Shown here one piece after another: positions 53,986-63,134 of a stretch of DNA of 64,000 bases. Both the position numbers and the translations under genes were made by a program. The notes under the pieces are model-generated. The model was not told where the DNA came from. It made no database searches and was given only the letters and a program-made list of their open reading frames with translations. Positions within the stretch are counted from its first letter, which is position 1. Each line of letters opens with the position of its first letter. Source of the DNA: Colwellia polaris (GTDB taxonomy: Bacteria > Pseudomonadota > Gammaproteobacteria > Enterobacterales > Alteromonadaceae). The DNA lies in assembly GCF_002104515.1 (NCBI RefSeq), contig NZ_NBOE01000012.1, forward strand, positions 62,001-126,000. The letters are read 5' to 3'.

Positions 53986-56349
53986 ATGACAGCCAAAAAA
54001 ACTTCGAAAACAACTAGTAAAAATCAAAAAAACAACAAATCTAGCGCCGAGAAAGTGACAGAGGAAACAACCCCTAGCCGTGTTAAACGCATGTTACGTT
54101 GGTCATTTTGGTTGTTTTTAAAAATGTCTTTTATCGCGGTATTTGTACTGTTTCTTTATAGCATTTATCTTGATGGTAAAGTGCGAGATAAATTTGAAGG
54201 TCAGCGTTGGCAAGTACCTGTACAAGTTTTTGGTGCAATTGAAAAATATACTGTTGGCAGCAAGTTAACACTCACCAACTTGCGAGCATCCTTAAGTGCT
54301 AATCGTTATAAAAAAGTTACTCATGTTGAACGCCCCGGCGAGTTTGCTTTGTCGAAGAGTCGCGCCATTATTTATCGTCGTGCTTTTGATTTTGGTGCAG
54401 GTGTAGAAGCGCCAGCAAAGCTCACCATTGATGTTACAAACGGAAAAATTAAGGCTCTATACCTTGATGATGAAAAAGTAGCACAACTAAGATTAGAGCC
54501 ACTATTACTTGATCGAATTTTACCTGAAAGCAAAGAAGACAGAGTATTAGTCTCGTTGCAAGCGGTGCCAACGAAACTATTAGACACTTTACTGCTCATT
54601 GAAGATCGTAACTTTTATTTTCATTATGGTGTTTCACCTATTGGTATTTTACGTGCGCTTTATCAAAACTTAATTGCAGGAAGAACCGTACAAGGCGGAA
54701 GTACCTTAACCCAGCAATTAGTTAAAAATATGTTTTTAACGCGCGATAAAACCTTATGGCGTAAGGCGAATGAAGCCATTATGGCGCTGATTTTAGAGTA
54801 CCGATACAGCAAAGACCAATTATTAGAAGCCTATATAAACGAGGTTTATTTAGGCCAACATTATGCCAATGGCATTTATGGTTTTGGGCTTGCTGCTGAG
54901 TTTTATTTTGGTAAATCAATCCAATCTCTTAATGCTGAACAAATGGCGATGATAATAGGCCAAGTAAAAGGGCCAAGTTATTATGACCCATGGCGCTTTC
55001 CAGAGCGCACAATTAAGCGTAGAGATTTAGTTTTAAGACTGATGTATCAAAAAGAAATTCTTTCTCAGCAAGAGTTTGAACATGCAGTTGAATCGCCTTT
55101 ATCGATAAGAAAAAAACGTCGTGTAAAACAACAAAAATTCCCAGCTTACTTACAATTAGTTAAAGCTGAATTATCGCGACATTTATCCGAATATCAGCAG
55201 CAATCTGGCGTGAGAGTATTTACTGGCTTTTCTATTAATCACCAATTAGCACTGCAAGCAACAATTAACGAAAAGCTTACCACGTTAGCGCAAGAGTCGG
55301 CTGAGCAATTGCAGGTGGCAATGGTAGTGTCTGATTTTAAATCGGGAGAAATTCGTGCTCTAGTTGGCGGTAAAGAAGCTGGTTACGCTGGTTTTAATCG
55401 TGCACTACACGCAAAGCGACCTATTGGTTCATTGATTAAGCCTGCTGTATTTTTAGCTGCTTTAGAGCGTTACCAACGATTTAATCTGGCGACTTTAATT
55501 GAAGATAAAGAAATAACGCTTTCAAGTGAAGATGGCCAAGCGTGGCGTCCTAAAAATTATGATGGCAAATATAGAGGAAAAGTACATTTGGTTGATGCTT
55601 TAGTGTCGAGTCTCAATATACCGACAGTAAATTTAGGTATGCAATTAGGTTTAGACAATGTTGCCCAAGCTATTCATTTACTCGGTTATCAGGAAGACAT
55701 AGTTACGCGCCCATCTATGCTTTTAGGTGCTTTAAATATGTCACCAATGGAAATAAACCAACTTTATATTCCCATTGCAAATAACGGTAAAGGCGAAAAG
55801 TCGCATGCCATTGACCGTATTGTTAGTGCTCGAGGTGAAACGTTATGGCAGTTTGAAGCATTAGATCAGCAAGTTATTTCAACACAAGCCGCTTATTTGC
55901 TCGATTTCTCTCTCAATAAAGTTACAACGTCAGGTACTGCGCGTTCATTAACCTGGCGCTTGAAAGATAAAGTGGTCGCTGGTAAAACCGGCACAACCAA
56001 CGACCTTCGTGATAGCTGGTTTGTTGGTTACGATAATCAGCTTTTAGTCACAACATGGATAGGACGAGACGATAACAAGCCAACTAAACTTACCGGCAGC
56101 AGTGGCGCGTTAGTATTGTTTGCTGATTTTATGACTAAAACAGGTGCTATTAGTCGACAAGCTAATATACCTGCAAGTGTAGAGCTAGTGCGCTTTGATA
56201 ATAAAAATGGCCGTCCAGTTACCCAGGCTTGTGATAACTCGCAATTACTGCCTGCTGTTACCACAGGTTTATTATATGAAGCTGACTGCGAAGAAGCCCC
56301 GTTAAAAAGTAAGAAAAAATCATGGTTAGAAAAAATATTTGGCGATTAG
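53986..56349 (+). CDS. mrcB: Penicillin-binding protein 1B, 787 aa
   Basis: Bifunctional peptidoglycan synthase. One transmembrane helix at about 40-60, UB2H-like region, GT51 glycosyltransferase ('EDRNFYFHYGVSPIGILRAL', 'GGSTLTQQLVKNMFL', 'EAYINEVYLGQ'), and transpeptidase with SxxK 'SLIK', SxN 'SSLN' and 'KTGTTND'. Standard length and order. Confidence 0.95.
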   Translation: MTAKKTSKTTSKNQKNNKSSAEKVTEETTPSRVKRMLRWSFWLFLKMSFIAVFVLFLYSIYLDGKVRDKFEGQRWQVPVQVFGAIEKYTVGSKLTLTNLRASLSANRYKKVTHVERPGEFALSKSRAIIYRRAFDFGAGVEAPAKLTIDVTNGKIKALYLDDEKVAQLRLEPLLLDRILPESKEDRVLVSLQAVPTKLLDTLLLIEDRNFYFHYGVSPIGILRALYQNLIAGRTVQGGSTLTQQLVKNMFLTRDKTLWRKANEAIMALILEYRYSKDQLLEAYINEVYLGQHYANGIYGFGLAAEFYFGKSIQSLNAEQMAMIIGQVKGPSYYDPWRFPERTIKRRDLVLRLMYQKEILSQQEFEHAVESPLSIRKKRRVKQQKFPAYLQLVKAELSRHLSEYQQQSGVRVFTGFSINHQLALQATINEKLTTLAQESAEQLQVAMVVSDFKSGEIRALVGGKEAGYAGFNRALHAKRPIGSLIKPAVFLAALERYQRFNLATLIEDKEITLSSEDGQAWRPKNYDGKYRGKVHLVDALVSSLNIPTVNLGMQLGLDNVAQAIHLLGYQEDIVTRPSMLLGALNMSPMEINQLYIPIANNGKGEKSHAIDRIVSARGETLWQFEALDQQVISTQAAYLLDFSLNKVTTSGTARSLTWRLKDKVVAGKTGTTNDLRDSWFVGYDNQLLVTTWIGRDDNKPTKLTGSSGALVLFADFMTKTGAISRQANIPASVELVRFDNKNGRPVTQACDNSQLLPAVTTGLLYEADCEEAPLKSKKKSWLEKIFGD

Positions 56350-56589
56350 TTTTATAGCGAATTCAATTGTTAAGCTTTTAAAGACCCATTTTCGCCAAAA
56401 TGTTGGTTGAATAACCTTGTATAAGCACTATGGTTAAAGGGGGGCGTAGCATGCTTACTTTCAAAGCGAACTAACATAGCTGCGAATATAAGGAGGGGTT
56501 AGCGGCGTTTAAAATAAAAAAGCCACCTCAAGATTAACAAGCAGTATTCACTAACATGTTACAGCCACTATAAAAAAAAGAGGATCATA

Positions 56590-57000
56590 ATGAAACATAG
56601 ATTAAGCTTTGGCTATTTTACCTTGCTCGCTGAAAACATAGTTGAAGTTATTATTGATGAAGGTATTGAATTATCTCTTGAAATGATTGAAGAATGCGAT
56701 GTATTTTTTAAAGCACATATATTTGGTCATTTTGGCATGCTTATTAATAGAGTTAATGAATATACTTTTAGTTATGAAGCGAAACTATCTATAGGATCTT
56801 ATGAAGGCTTAAAAGCCATTGCTTTTGTGTATTACTCAGATGAAAGTAGAATTAATGTTGAAGAGTTAAATGATATTCGTGCAAACGACAAATGGAATAG
56901 CCGCACTTTTTCAGGCTTAGAGCTCGAGTGGCAAAAAGCGGTGCAATGGTTAAAGCATGAATTACTTATAGGCGACCAGCAAGTCGCGGGTTATAGATGA
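56590..57000 (+). CDS. SpoIIAA/STAS-like small protein, 136 aa
   Basis: Starts 'MKHRLSFGYFTLLAENIVEVIIDEGIELSLEMIEECDVFF' and ends in a helical segment, a layout similar to the protein at 48260. Both look like single-domain SpoIIAA-like proteins with a membrane- or lipid-interacting helix. AGAGGATCATA lies before the ATG. A terminator follows at 57073. Function unknown. Confidence 0.6.
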   Translation: MKHRLSFGYFTLLAENIVEVIIDEGIELSLEMIEECDVFFKAHIFGHFGMLINRVNEYTFSYEAKLSIGSYEGLKAIAFVYYSDESRINVEELNDIRANDKWNSRTFSGLELEWQKAVQWLKHELLIGDQQVAGYR

Positions 57001-57072
57001 TACTTTTAAAGTCAGTAATTGTTGAATAAAGTGATGCAAAGATAAAGGTTCAATAGAAATAAAACTTACCTT

Positions 57073-57105
57073 GAAAAAAAGCAAACCACTAGGTTTGCTT
57101 TTTTA
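57073..57105 (+). terminator. Rho-independent terminator
   Basis: Stem AAAGCAAACC / GGTTTGCTTT with an ACTA loop and T-tract on both strands, between convergent genes. Confidence 0.85.
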
Positions 57106-57149
57106 TTTTAGCTTAATGTAAAACGTGAAATGTTAAGCCATTAGTTGGC

Positions 57150-57728
57150 TTATTTTGCATCAACATATTCGAATATTTTAAACACGCGGTTAACCCCACC
57201 AACATTACGGGCAATATCTACTGCGCTAGTTGCTTGTTCTTTAGTGACTAAGCCCATTAAAAATACTTCGCCGTTTTCAGTTACGACTTTAATATTCGTA
57301 GCATCGAGTTTGTCTGTACCAAATAAAGAGGTTTTTACCTTAGATGTCAGCCAAACGTCATTAGTTTTTGTGGTAAAAGACGTCGTGTTACTGATGCGAA
57401 TTTGGTTATGTAGCTGCTTAACACCATTAACTTCGTTTATCGCTTTAATTGCTTGGTCACGCAAATAGCTATTAGGCGCTTGGCCTACCACCAATACACT
57501 ACCGTTAACACTGATCACTTGCAGATTAGTGTTATCGCTTAACGCATCACTTTTACTGAGCTTTGCTTGAGCATCTATCTCAATTTTTTGGTCGTCTATT
57601 TGATTACCCAAAGAACGATTGTCGGTTGCCACACTTGCACCACCGACAACACCAACCACAGCCGCAGCAACACAACCTTGTAATAATATTGCTATGCTTA
57701 TTGTGCTGATAATTGATTTCATAGCCAT
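57150..57728 (-). CDS. dolP: BON-domain outer-membrane lipoprotein DolP (YraP), 192 aa
   Basis: Lipobox 'AILLQGCVAA' followed by two BON domains (about 45-115 and 120-190; 'DNTNLQVISVNGSVLVVGQAPNSYLRDQAIKAINEVNGVKQLHNQI', 'WLTSKVKTSLFG.DKLDATNIKVVTENGEVFLMGLV'). Same operon position as E. coli dolP, 1 bp after diaA. Involved in envelope integrity and BAM function. Confidence 0.92.
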   Translation of the reverse strand: MAMKSIISTISIAILLQGCVAAAVVGVVGGASVATDNRSLGNQIDDQKIEIDAQAKLSKSDALSDNTNLQVISVNGSVLVVGQAPNSYLRDQAIKAINEVNGVKQLHNQIRISNTTSFTTKTNDVWLTSKVKTSLFGTDKLDATNIKVVTENGEVFLMGLVTKEQATSAVDIARNVGGVNRVFKIFEYVDAK

Positions 57729-57729
57729 A

Positions 57730-58347
<618 letters not shown>

Positions 58348-58374
58348 TTAAAAGGCGTTGGTTAAAAATATTGC

Positions 58375-58749
58375 TCAAAAGGCATTTTTAAGCCAAGTAA
58401 TGTCTGGATTATTTAATTCACCTTGCATCGCGATTACATCGAATCGGCAAGGGGTATTATATTCATTTAATCCGGCTTGTTGCAGATAAAATGCAGCACA
58501 TTGTTTAATTTTTTGTTGTTTTTTAATTGAAACCGCTGCAATAGCGCCACCAAAATGTGAATTCTTACGGTATTTAACTTCGACAAATACCCAAATGTCA
58601 TTCTCAGTCATGATGAGATCAATTTCGCCGCGGCGATTTTGAAAATTACATGTTTGTAATTTCAGCCCCTGCGTAATTAAATACTGAGCGGCTAATTGCT
58701 CACTATTTTTGCCAGTAGTGACTGTATTGGTTTTATTAGTCCATAGCAA
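58375..58749 (-). CDS. yraN: YraN (UPF0102) family protein, 124 aa
   Basis: Nuclease-like fold: 'GKNSEQLAAQYLITQGLKLQTCNFQNRRGEIDLIMTENDIWVFVEVKYRKN' contains the E..D...EVK catalytic set of the restriction endonuclease-like superfamily. Overlaps the end of lpoA by 14 bp. Biochemical role undefined. Confidence 0.93.
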   Translation of the reverse strand: MLWTNKTNTVTTGKNSEQLAAQYLITQGLKLQTCNFQNRRGEIDLIMTENDIWVFVEVKYRKNSHFGGAIAAVSIKKQQKIKQCAAFYLQQAGLNEYNTPCRFDVIAMQGELNNPDITWLKNAF

Positions 58750-60613
58750 ATTCTTGCACCTTGCTGCGACTGTATTTTCCCCAAATTAAACTACGGGTTA
58801 AAATGTTGTCTTTACCCAATTGTAATATCCCAGTTTGACCATAATGTCGCACATAAGTTTTATTTTGCATGGCAGAAATTTTATCGACTAAGGTTAAGCT
58901 GTCAAAACCCATGGCAAATATGGTTTGTAAGCTGTCACTTCGGTTCGGCCAAAGTTTCTTAGCTTGTGCAGCTAAAACTTTATTTTGTTGTTTACTGCGT
59001 AATTGCCAAGGCATTTCAGTAAAGGCTAAGCCAGATAAGTCACGATTGTCACTTTTATCGATTTTAGTACTGTGACTACGCGAACTTGCAAATACCGGGA
59101 TAATGTCTGCAAAAGGGCTAATGTTTACGTCTATGTAGGGTTTTAGTAACTTAGTCTCTAGCGGTAAACCCACCACGTAAATCATGTCGATATCACGACG
59201 GTTCCGAAATTCACTTTTAATCGAATATTTAATGTGTCGGTTTAAGTCTTTCGTGCGTTGCTGGCTTAGGTCTACACCTAAACTGGCTTTAATTTGGTTC
59301 TGCATTTTAGCGTCGCTATTAAAAAATACCGTTTCTGGTGTTTTACCAGTTATATGCTGCCACTGTTGGCTAAAGGTTTGAGCAATACGGCGGCTGGCGC
59401 TGTCTTGGTGACTTAATATAATGGGGTGTTGATACTGTTGGCGACTCAATGTTGTTGCTGCTTGTATCGCTTCTTCTTCAGGGCGCATTGAAAGTGCGAC
59501 TTGATGCGGCAATAAGTCAACACTTGCTGGCAAATTAAGTAATAGAGTCGGCATTGTTATTTCAGTTTGCGCTAAGTAACTGCTGACATTTTGCTTAAGT
59601 AGCGGGCCAATAACATAATCTATGTTAAGTTCGAGTAACTTAGCGTTTAACGTACTCATATCTAAAGTAGTTGAGTCAATAAAATGTAAGGTTTTACCGC
59701 TTTCAATATTATAAGCGGCAAGTATACCTTGCTGTACAACTTTGCCTGCACGTTCTTGCTTACCTGAAAGCGGAATTATAACCGCTATATTTTCAATTTC
59801 ATTGTTTAGCGTAGGCTCTTTTTGAGTCAAATTAGCCACAATGTATTGTGCAGGGTGAGTGCTAAATTCTCGTTGCCATTGGCTTAAATAACGTTTGAAT
59901 TTAGTATCATCATGACCAAATTTATTAGCAAAAGTGATCAACTTGTTCCAACCTTTAATATTAGGCGGAGACATTTTAACTAATTGCTGAAGCTGCCAAG
60001 GAGACAGTTGACAAAACTGTTGCCAAATGAGCTCAATATCGTTGTCGGTTGCTTGTGTGTTACTTGCAAAAGCTTTTAGGTTTGCATTAAGCGCGGCAAT
60101 AGGTAGATCTCTGCGTGATTGCACATTAGCTAAGGTTTGAAAATAATCAACACGGTAAGCGAGTTTTTCTGTTGCTCTAATTTTTTCGCTGTTTTCAAGT
60201 GCTAGGTAGGCCTTGTGGTTTTCTACTAACGCTAAATAACTTTTAGCTTCAATAATGGCTAAATGATATTGCTGCGCAGGAGAAGGTGCTAACGCTGCAA
60301 GTTGTTTAGCTAACCAAAGTGCTTTATGGGGCGCTTCTTGAGATAAATATAGCTCGCTTGCACGTAATAACGAAGAAATGGCTTCGTCTTGCTGATTTGA
60401 AGAAACTTGCTTCCACGCTTTATCTACTAATTGCTCTGCGGTTAAAACTTTTTCAGTCGCTTGCACGATGTCAGCTTTTTTATTAGCTGACTTTATTGGT
60501 TTACTTTGTTTCGTTGTCGAACAACTGGCGAGAATAACCACCGCAGCGAAGGCAAAAAAGCCGCTTTTATAAGACGAAAACCATTTAGTAAGTGTCAAAG
60601 TTAATAAATCCAT
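58736..60613 (-). CDS. lpoA: Penicillin-binding protein activator LpoA, 625 aa
   Basis: Lipobox 'VVILASCSTT', an N-terminal helical TPR-like domain (about 60-240), and a C-terminal type I periplasmic-binding fold ('NIAVIIPLSGKQERAGKVVQQGILAAYNI'). LpoA stimulates the transpeptidase PBP1A from the outer membrane. Divergent from rsmI, as in most gammaproteobacteria. Confidence 0.92.
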   Translation of the reverse strand: MDLLTLTLTKWFSSYKSGFFAFAAVVILASCSTTKQSKPIKSANKKADIVQATEKVLTAEQLVDKAWKQVSSNQQDEAISSLLRASELYLSQEAPHKALWLAKQLAALAPSPAQQYHLAIIEAKSYLALVENHKAYLALENSEKIRATEKLAYRVDYFQTLANVQSRRDLPIAALNANLKAFASNTQATDNDIELIWQQFCQLSPWQLQQLVKMSPPNIKGWNKLITFANKFGHDDTKFKRYLSQWQREFSTHPAQYIVANLTQKEPTLNNEIENIAVIIPLSGKQERAGKVVQQGILAAYNIESGKTLHFIDSTTLDMSTLNAKLLELNIDYVIGPLLKQNVSSYLAQTEITMPTLLLNLPASVDLLPHQVALSMRPEEEAIQAATTLSRQQYQHPIILSHQDSASRRIAQTFSQQWQHITGKTPETVFFNSDAKMQNQIKASLGVDLSQQRTKDLNRHIKYSIKSEFRNRRDIDMIYVVGLPLETKLLKPYIDVNISPFADIIPVFASSRSHSTKIDKSDNRDLSGLAFTEMPWQLRSKQQNKVLAAQAKKLWPNRSDSLQTIFAMGFDSLTLVDKISAMQNKTYVRHYGQTGILQLGKDNILTRSLIWGKYSRSKVQEFAMD

Positions 60614-60675
60614 ACTTTTTAATAGTGCTTTATAATAAACTTCATCCTCTTCAGTCTCAACACAAGTATTTTATA

Positions 60676-61527
60676 ATGTCGGATTTTCAAATTCAGCCTA
60701 GCACTTTATATATTGTTGCTACACCTATTGGCAACCTCGGCGACATTAGTCAACGGGCGCGCGAGATACTCGAACAGGTTGATATTATTGCCTGTGAAGA
60801 CACACGTCATACGCAGCGTTTGTTATCTGCATTTTCGATAAAAAATAAAACCATGTCGATGCACGACCATAACGAGCGCCAACGACAAGAACAAATTGCT
60901 GCCTTATTAACAGAAGGTAAAAGCATTGCTTTGGTGTCAGACGCCGGAACACCGTTAATTAGTGATCCAGGGTTTCATCTGGTTCGTCATTGTCGTCAGC
61001 AAGGTTTAAATGTTTCTCCTATACCAGGCGCTTGCGCTGCTATTGCCGCGCTTTCAGTTGCCGGGTTACCAACCGACCGTTTCACATTTGAAGGTTTTCT
61101 ACCGTCAAAATCAGGCGCTAGACAATCAACATTGACCGAATTAGCCAACGAAACACGTACGCTAGTGTTTTATGACGCTCCACGCAGGGCTATTGATACT
61201 GTTGAAGATATTGTCAAAACCCTTGGCGGTGATCGCTATGTAGTGATGGCGCGAGAGCTAACAAAAACCTTTGAAACTATTCATTCAGATACGGCGGATA
61301 ACTTATTAACTTTTCTTCAGGCAGATCCAAACCAACTGAAAGGTGAAATGGTGTTGATTATTGAAGGTAAGAAAATCGACCCTAATGATATTCCTGCTCA
61401 TGTGGTTGCAACCTTAAAGTTATTATTAAGTGAGATGAAACCTAAAAGAGCTTGTGCTATTGCCGCTGAAATTCACGGCGTGAAAAAAAATGCCTTGTAT
61501 GAGTATGCGCTTGCCATGAAAGAATAG
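60676..61527 (+). CDS. rsmI: 16S rRNA 2'-O-methyltransferase RsmI, 283 aa
   Basis: TP-methylase fold: 'LYIVATPIGNLGDISQRAREILEQVDIIACEDTRHTQRLL', 'LVSDAGTPLISDPG' and 'GACAAIAALSVAGLPTDRFTFEGFLP'. Modifies C1402 of 16S rRNA. ATG 60676 matches family length; the frame to 60592 overlaps lpoA and is not used. Confidence 0.95.
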   Translation: MSDFQIQPSTLYIVATPIGNLGDISQRAREILEQVDIIACEDTRHTQRLLSAFSIKNKTMSMHDHNERQRQEQIAALLTEGKSIALVSDAGTPLISDPGFHLVRHCRQQGLNVSPIPGACAAIAALSVAGLPTDRFTFEGFLPSKSGARQSTLTELANETRTLVFYDAPRRAIDTVEDIVKTLGGDRYVVMARELTKTFETIHSDTADNLLTFLQADPNQLKGEMVLIIEGKKIDPNDIPAHVVATLKLLLSEMKPKRACAIAAEIHGVKKNALYEYALAMKE

Positions 61528-61528
61528 C

Positions 61529-61596
61529 CTTTAACTAATATCTTTAACTAATATCTTTAACTTAATATCTTTAACTTAATATCTATAAGTTAATAT
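61529..61596. repeat. 13-14-bp tandem repeat (CTTTAACTAATAT)
   Basis: Four to five imperfect copies directly after the rsmI stop, running into the end of the convergent GST gene. Confidence 0.75.
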
Positions 61597-62239
61597 CGAT
61601 AGGTTTTATGCTGTAATTACTCTCATCTTGGCCAAGATTTTTTATTGCCATAAAGCCTTTTCTGCTTTTTAGTCTTTGTAAATAAGCGAGTGTTTGTGGT
61701 TTATATTGTGTGGCTAAACCCAGTAACTCGCCTAAGTAAAGCGCATAACCAACACTAATATCAGCGATGGTAAATCTATTATCGACTAAAAAGTTATTGC
61801 TTTCTAAATGGTTATTTAATCGTTTTAAACGTGCTAAATACCAAATGGCGTAGTCTTTAACAACTTGTGGTTGCTGGCGTTCAGCTTGTTCAAACTGGCT
61901 GTATCGTAGTACTAACGTTTGTGGGAAAGTTAGGGTAGCGTCGCTAGTGAATAACCAATTAAGATAATCGCCATATTCTGGGTGCGCTACCGATACACTT
62001 AAATCACTCTTGTTATAACGCTCTGCAAGATATAACAAAATAGCGCTAGACTCTGTTAACGCTGTATCGTTATCTTTCAAAAAAGGTACGGTACCTAAAG
62101 GGTTTATCGCTAAATAGGACTTTTCTAAAATTCGAGGTGGAAACGACAAAGTATGCAGCGTGTAGTTTAATTGCATTTCTTCCAAAGCCCATAAAGCACG
62201 CAGTGAACGGGTATTATGACAATGCCAAAGTTCGATCAT
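61583..62239 (-). CDS. Glutathione S-transferase, 218 aa
   Basis: N-terminal thioredoxin-fold GST domain 'WHCHNTRSLRALWALEEMQLNY', 'NPLGTVPFLKDNDTALTESSAILLYLAERYN', and helical C-terminal domain 'NNFLVDNRFTIADISVGYALYLGELLGL'. Distinct from the GST at 20095. AGGAC precedes the ATG. Substrate unknown. Confidence 0.88.
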   Translation of the reverse strand: MIELWHCHNTRSLRALWALEEMQLNYTLHTLSFPPRILEKSYLAINPLGTVPFLKDNDTALTESSAILLYLAERYNKSDLSVSVAHPEYGDYLNWLFTSDATLTFPQTLVLRYSQFEQAERQQPQVVKDYAIWYLARLKRLNNHLESNNFLVDNRFTIADISVGYALYLGELLGLATQYKPQTLAYLQRLKSRKGFMAIKNLGQDESNYSIKPIDINL

Positions 62240-62304
62240 TAAGTCGTCCTAAATTATTTTTTTAAATACTATAACAGCATGAAACCTCGTAATGATATTT
62301 AATT

Positions 62305-62333
62305 TAGACCTAAAGCAAAATATGGGGTAGAAT
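62305..62333 (+). promoter_or_regulatory. Probable sigma-70 promoter of rnpB
   Basis: TAGACC (-35 like) and TAGAAT (-10 like) separated by 17 bp, ending 8 bp before the first base of the RNase P RNA. Confidence 0.55.
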
Positions 62334-62340
62334 GCGCGCC

Positions 62341-62770
62341 GAGTTGACGAGACAATCGCTGCTTTATCGTTGTATCACTTATTTTATAAGGGGTAGACAG
62401 ATAAGGGGGAGGAAAGTCCGGGCTCCAATGAGCAGGGTGCCAGGTAACGCCTGGGGGGCGCGAGCCCACGACAAGTGCAGCAGAGAGAAGACCGCCGATG
62501 GTTGTTCTTAGGAACTTCACAGGTAAGGCTGAAAGGGTGCGGTAAGAGCGCACCGGATTGCTGGTAACAGTAATTGCAGGGTAAACTCCACCCGGAGCAA
62601 GACCAAATAGGGTTTCATGACTAGGTTAACGCAAGTTAACATAGTATAAGCGTGGCTCGCGTGGAAACCGGGTAGGTTGCTTGAGCCTTAGAGCGATTTA
62701 AGGCCTAGACGAATGATTGTCACTTTTCTTCGGAAAAGATACAAAACCCGGCTTATGCGTCAATCTCACC
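62341..62770 (+). ncRNA. rnpB: RNase P RNA (bacterial class A)
   Basis: Contains the universally conserved blocks in order: GAGGAAAGTCCGGGCTCC (near 62409), CAGGGTGCCAGGTAACGCC, GTGCGGTAAGAGCGCACC, GGTAAACTCCACCCGGAGCA, CCGGGTAGGTTGCTTGAG and the 3' end AAAACCCGGCTTATG. It is the catalytic RNA that processes the 5' ends of pre-tRNAs. Ends are approximate within a few bases. A reading frame on the other strand here is spurious. Confidence 0.97.
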
Positions 62771-62780
62771 AATTATAGAT

Positions 62781-62812
62781 ACCGCTTGATTATTTAAACG
62801 TAATCAAGCGGT
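62781..62812 (+). terminator. Rho-independent terminator of rnpB
   Basis: 11-bp stem CCGCTTGATTA / TAATCAAGCGG, 8-nt loop, then TTTTTCTTT. Confidence 0.92.
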
Positions 62813-62903
62813 TTTTCTTTATCTAAGGACTAGATTTTTATTTTAGCTCTATAGCGGATTATGATCGGCTCTAAAATCAGTTAATGTGTATCTGACCCTA
62901 CTT

Positions 62904-63134
62904 AACCTGAACTCTGGATAAGCAGCACTTGCTCAATGCTCCCTTTTAAGCCATTTTCTGCGTTAAAACGTCGATAAATAGCGCGCTATTCATAAACGTT
63001 TTGCCTTGGAAATGGCATAAAATGAAGCATTGATTATATCTATTCGTGATGTTCACTTGGCTATAGCATTTACTTTATTACCTAAGCTTTTGGTTCACTT
63101 GATTTTCAAGCACTCATTACCCAGAGTTCAGGTT
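62904..63134. mobile_element. MITE-like element, copy 3 (231 bp)
   Basis: Same length as copy 1 with only five base differences. Inverted ends AACCTGAACTCTGGATAA and ACTT target duplication (62900-62903 and 63135-63138). The right end lies exactly at the end of the adjacent minus-strand gene and supplies two bases of its stop codon. Confidence 0.9.

Noticed and set aside
57145-57468. 107-codon plus-strand frame
   Set aside because: Fully antisense to dolP, with no ribosome site or family match.
62299-62553. 84-codon minus-strand frame in the rnpB region
   Set aside because: It lies opposite the highly conserved RNase P RNA blocks; frame is a by-product of RNA structure.
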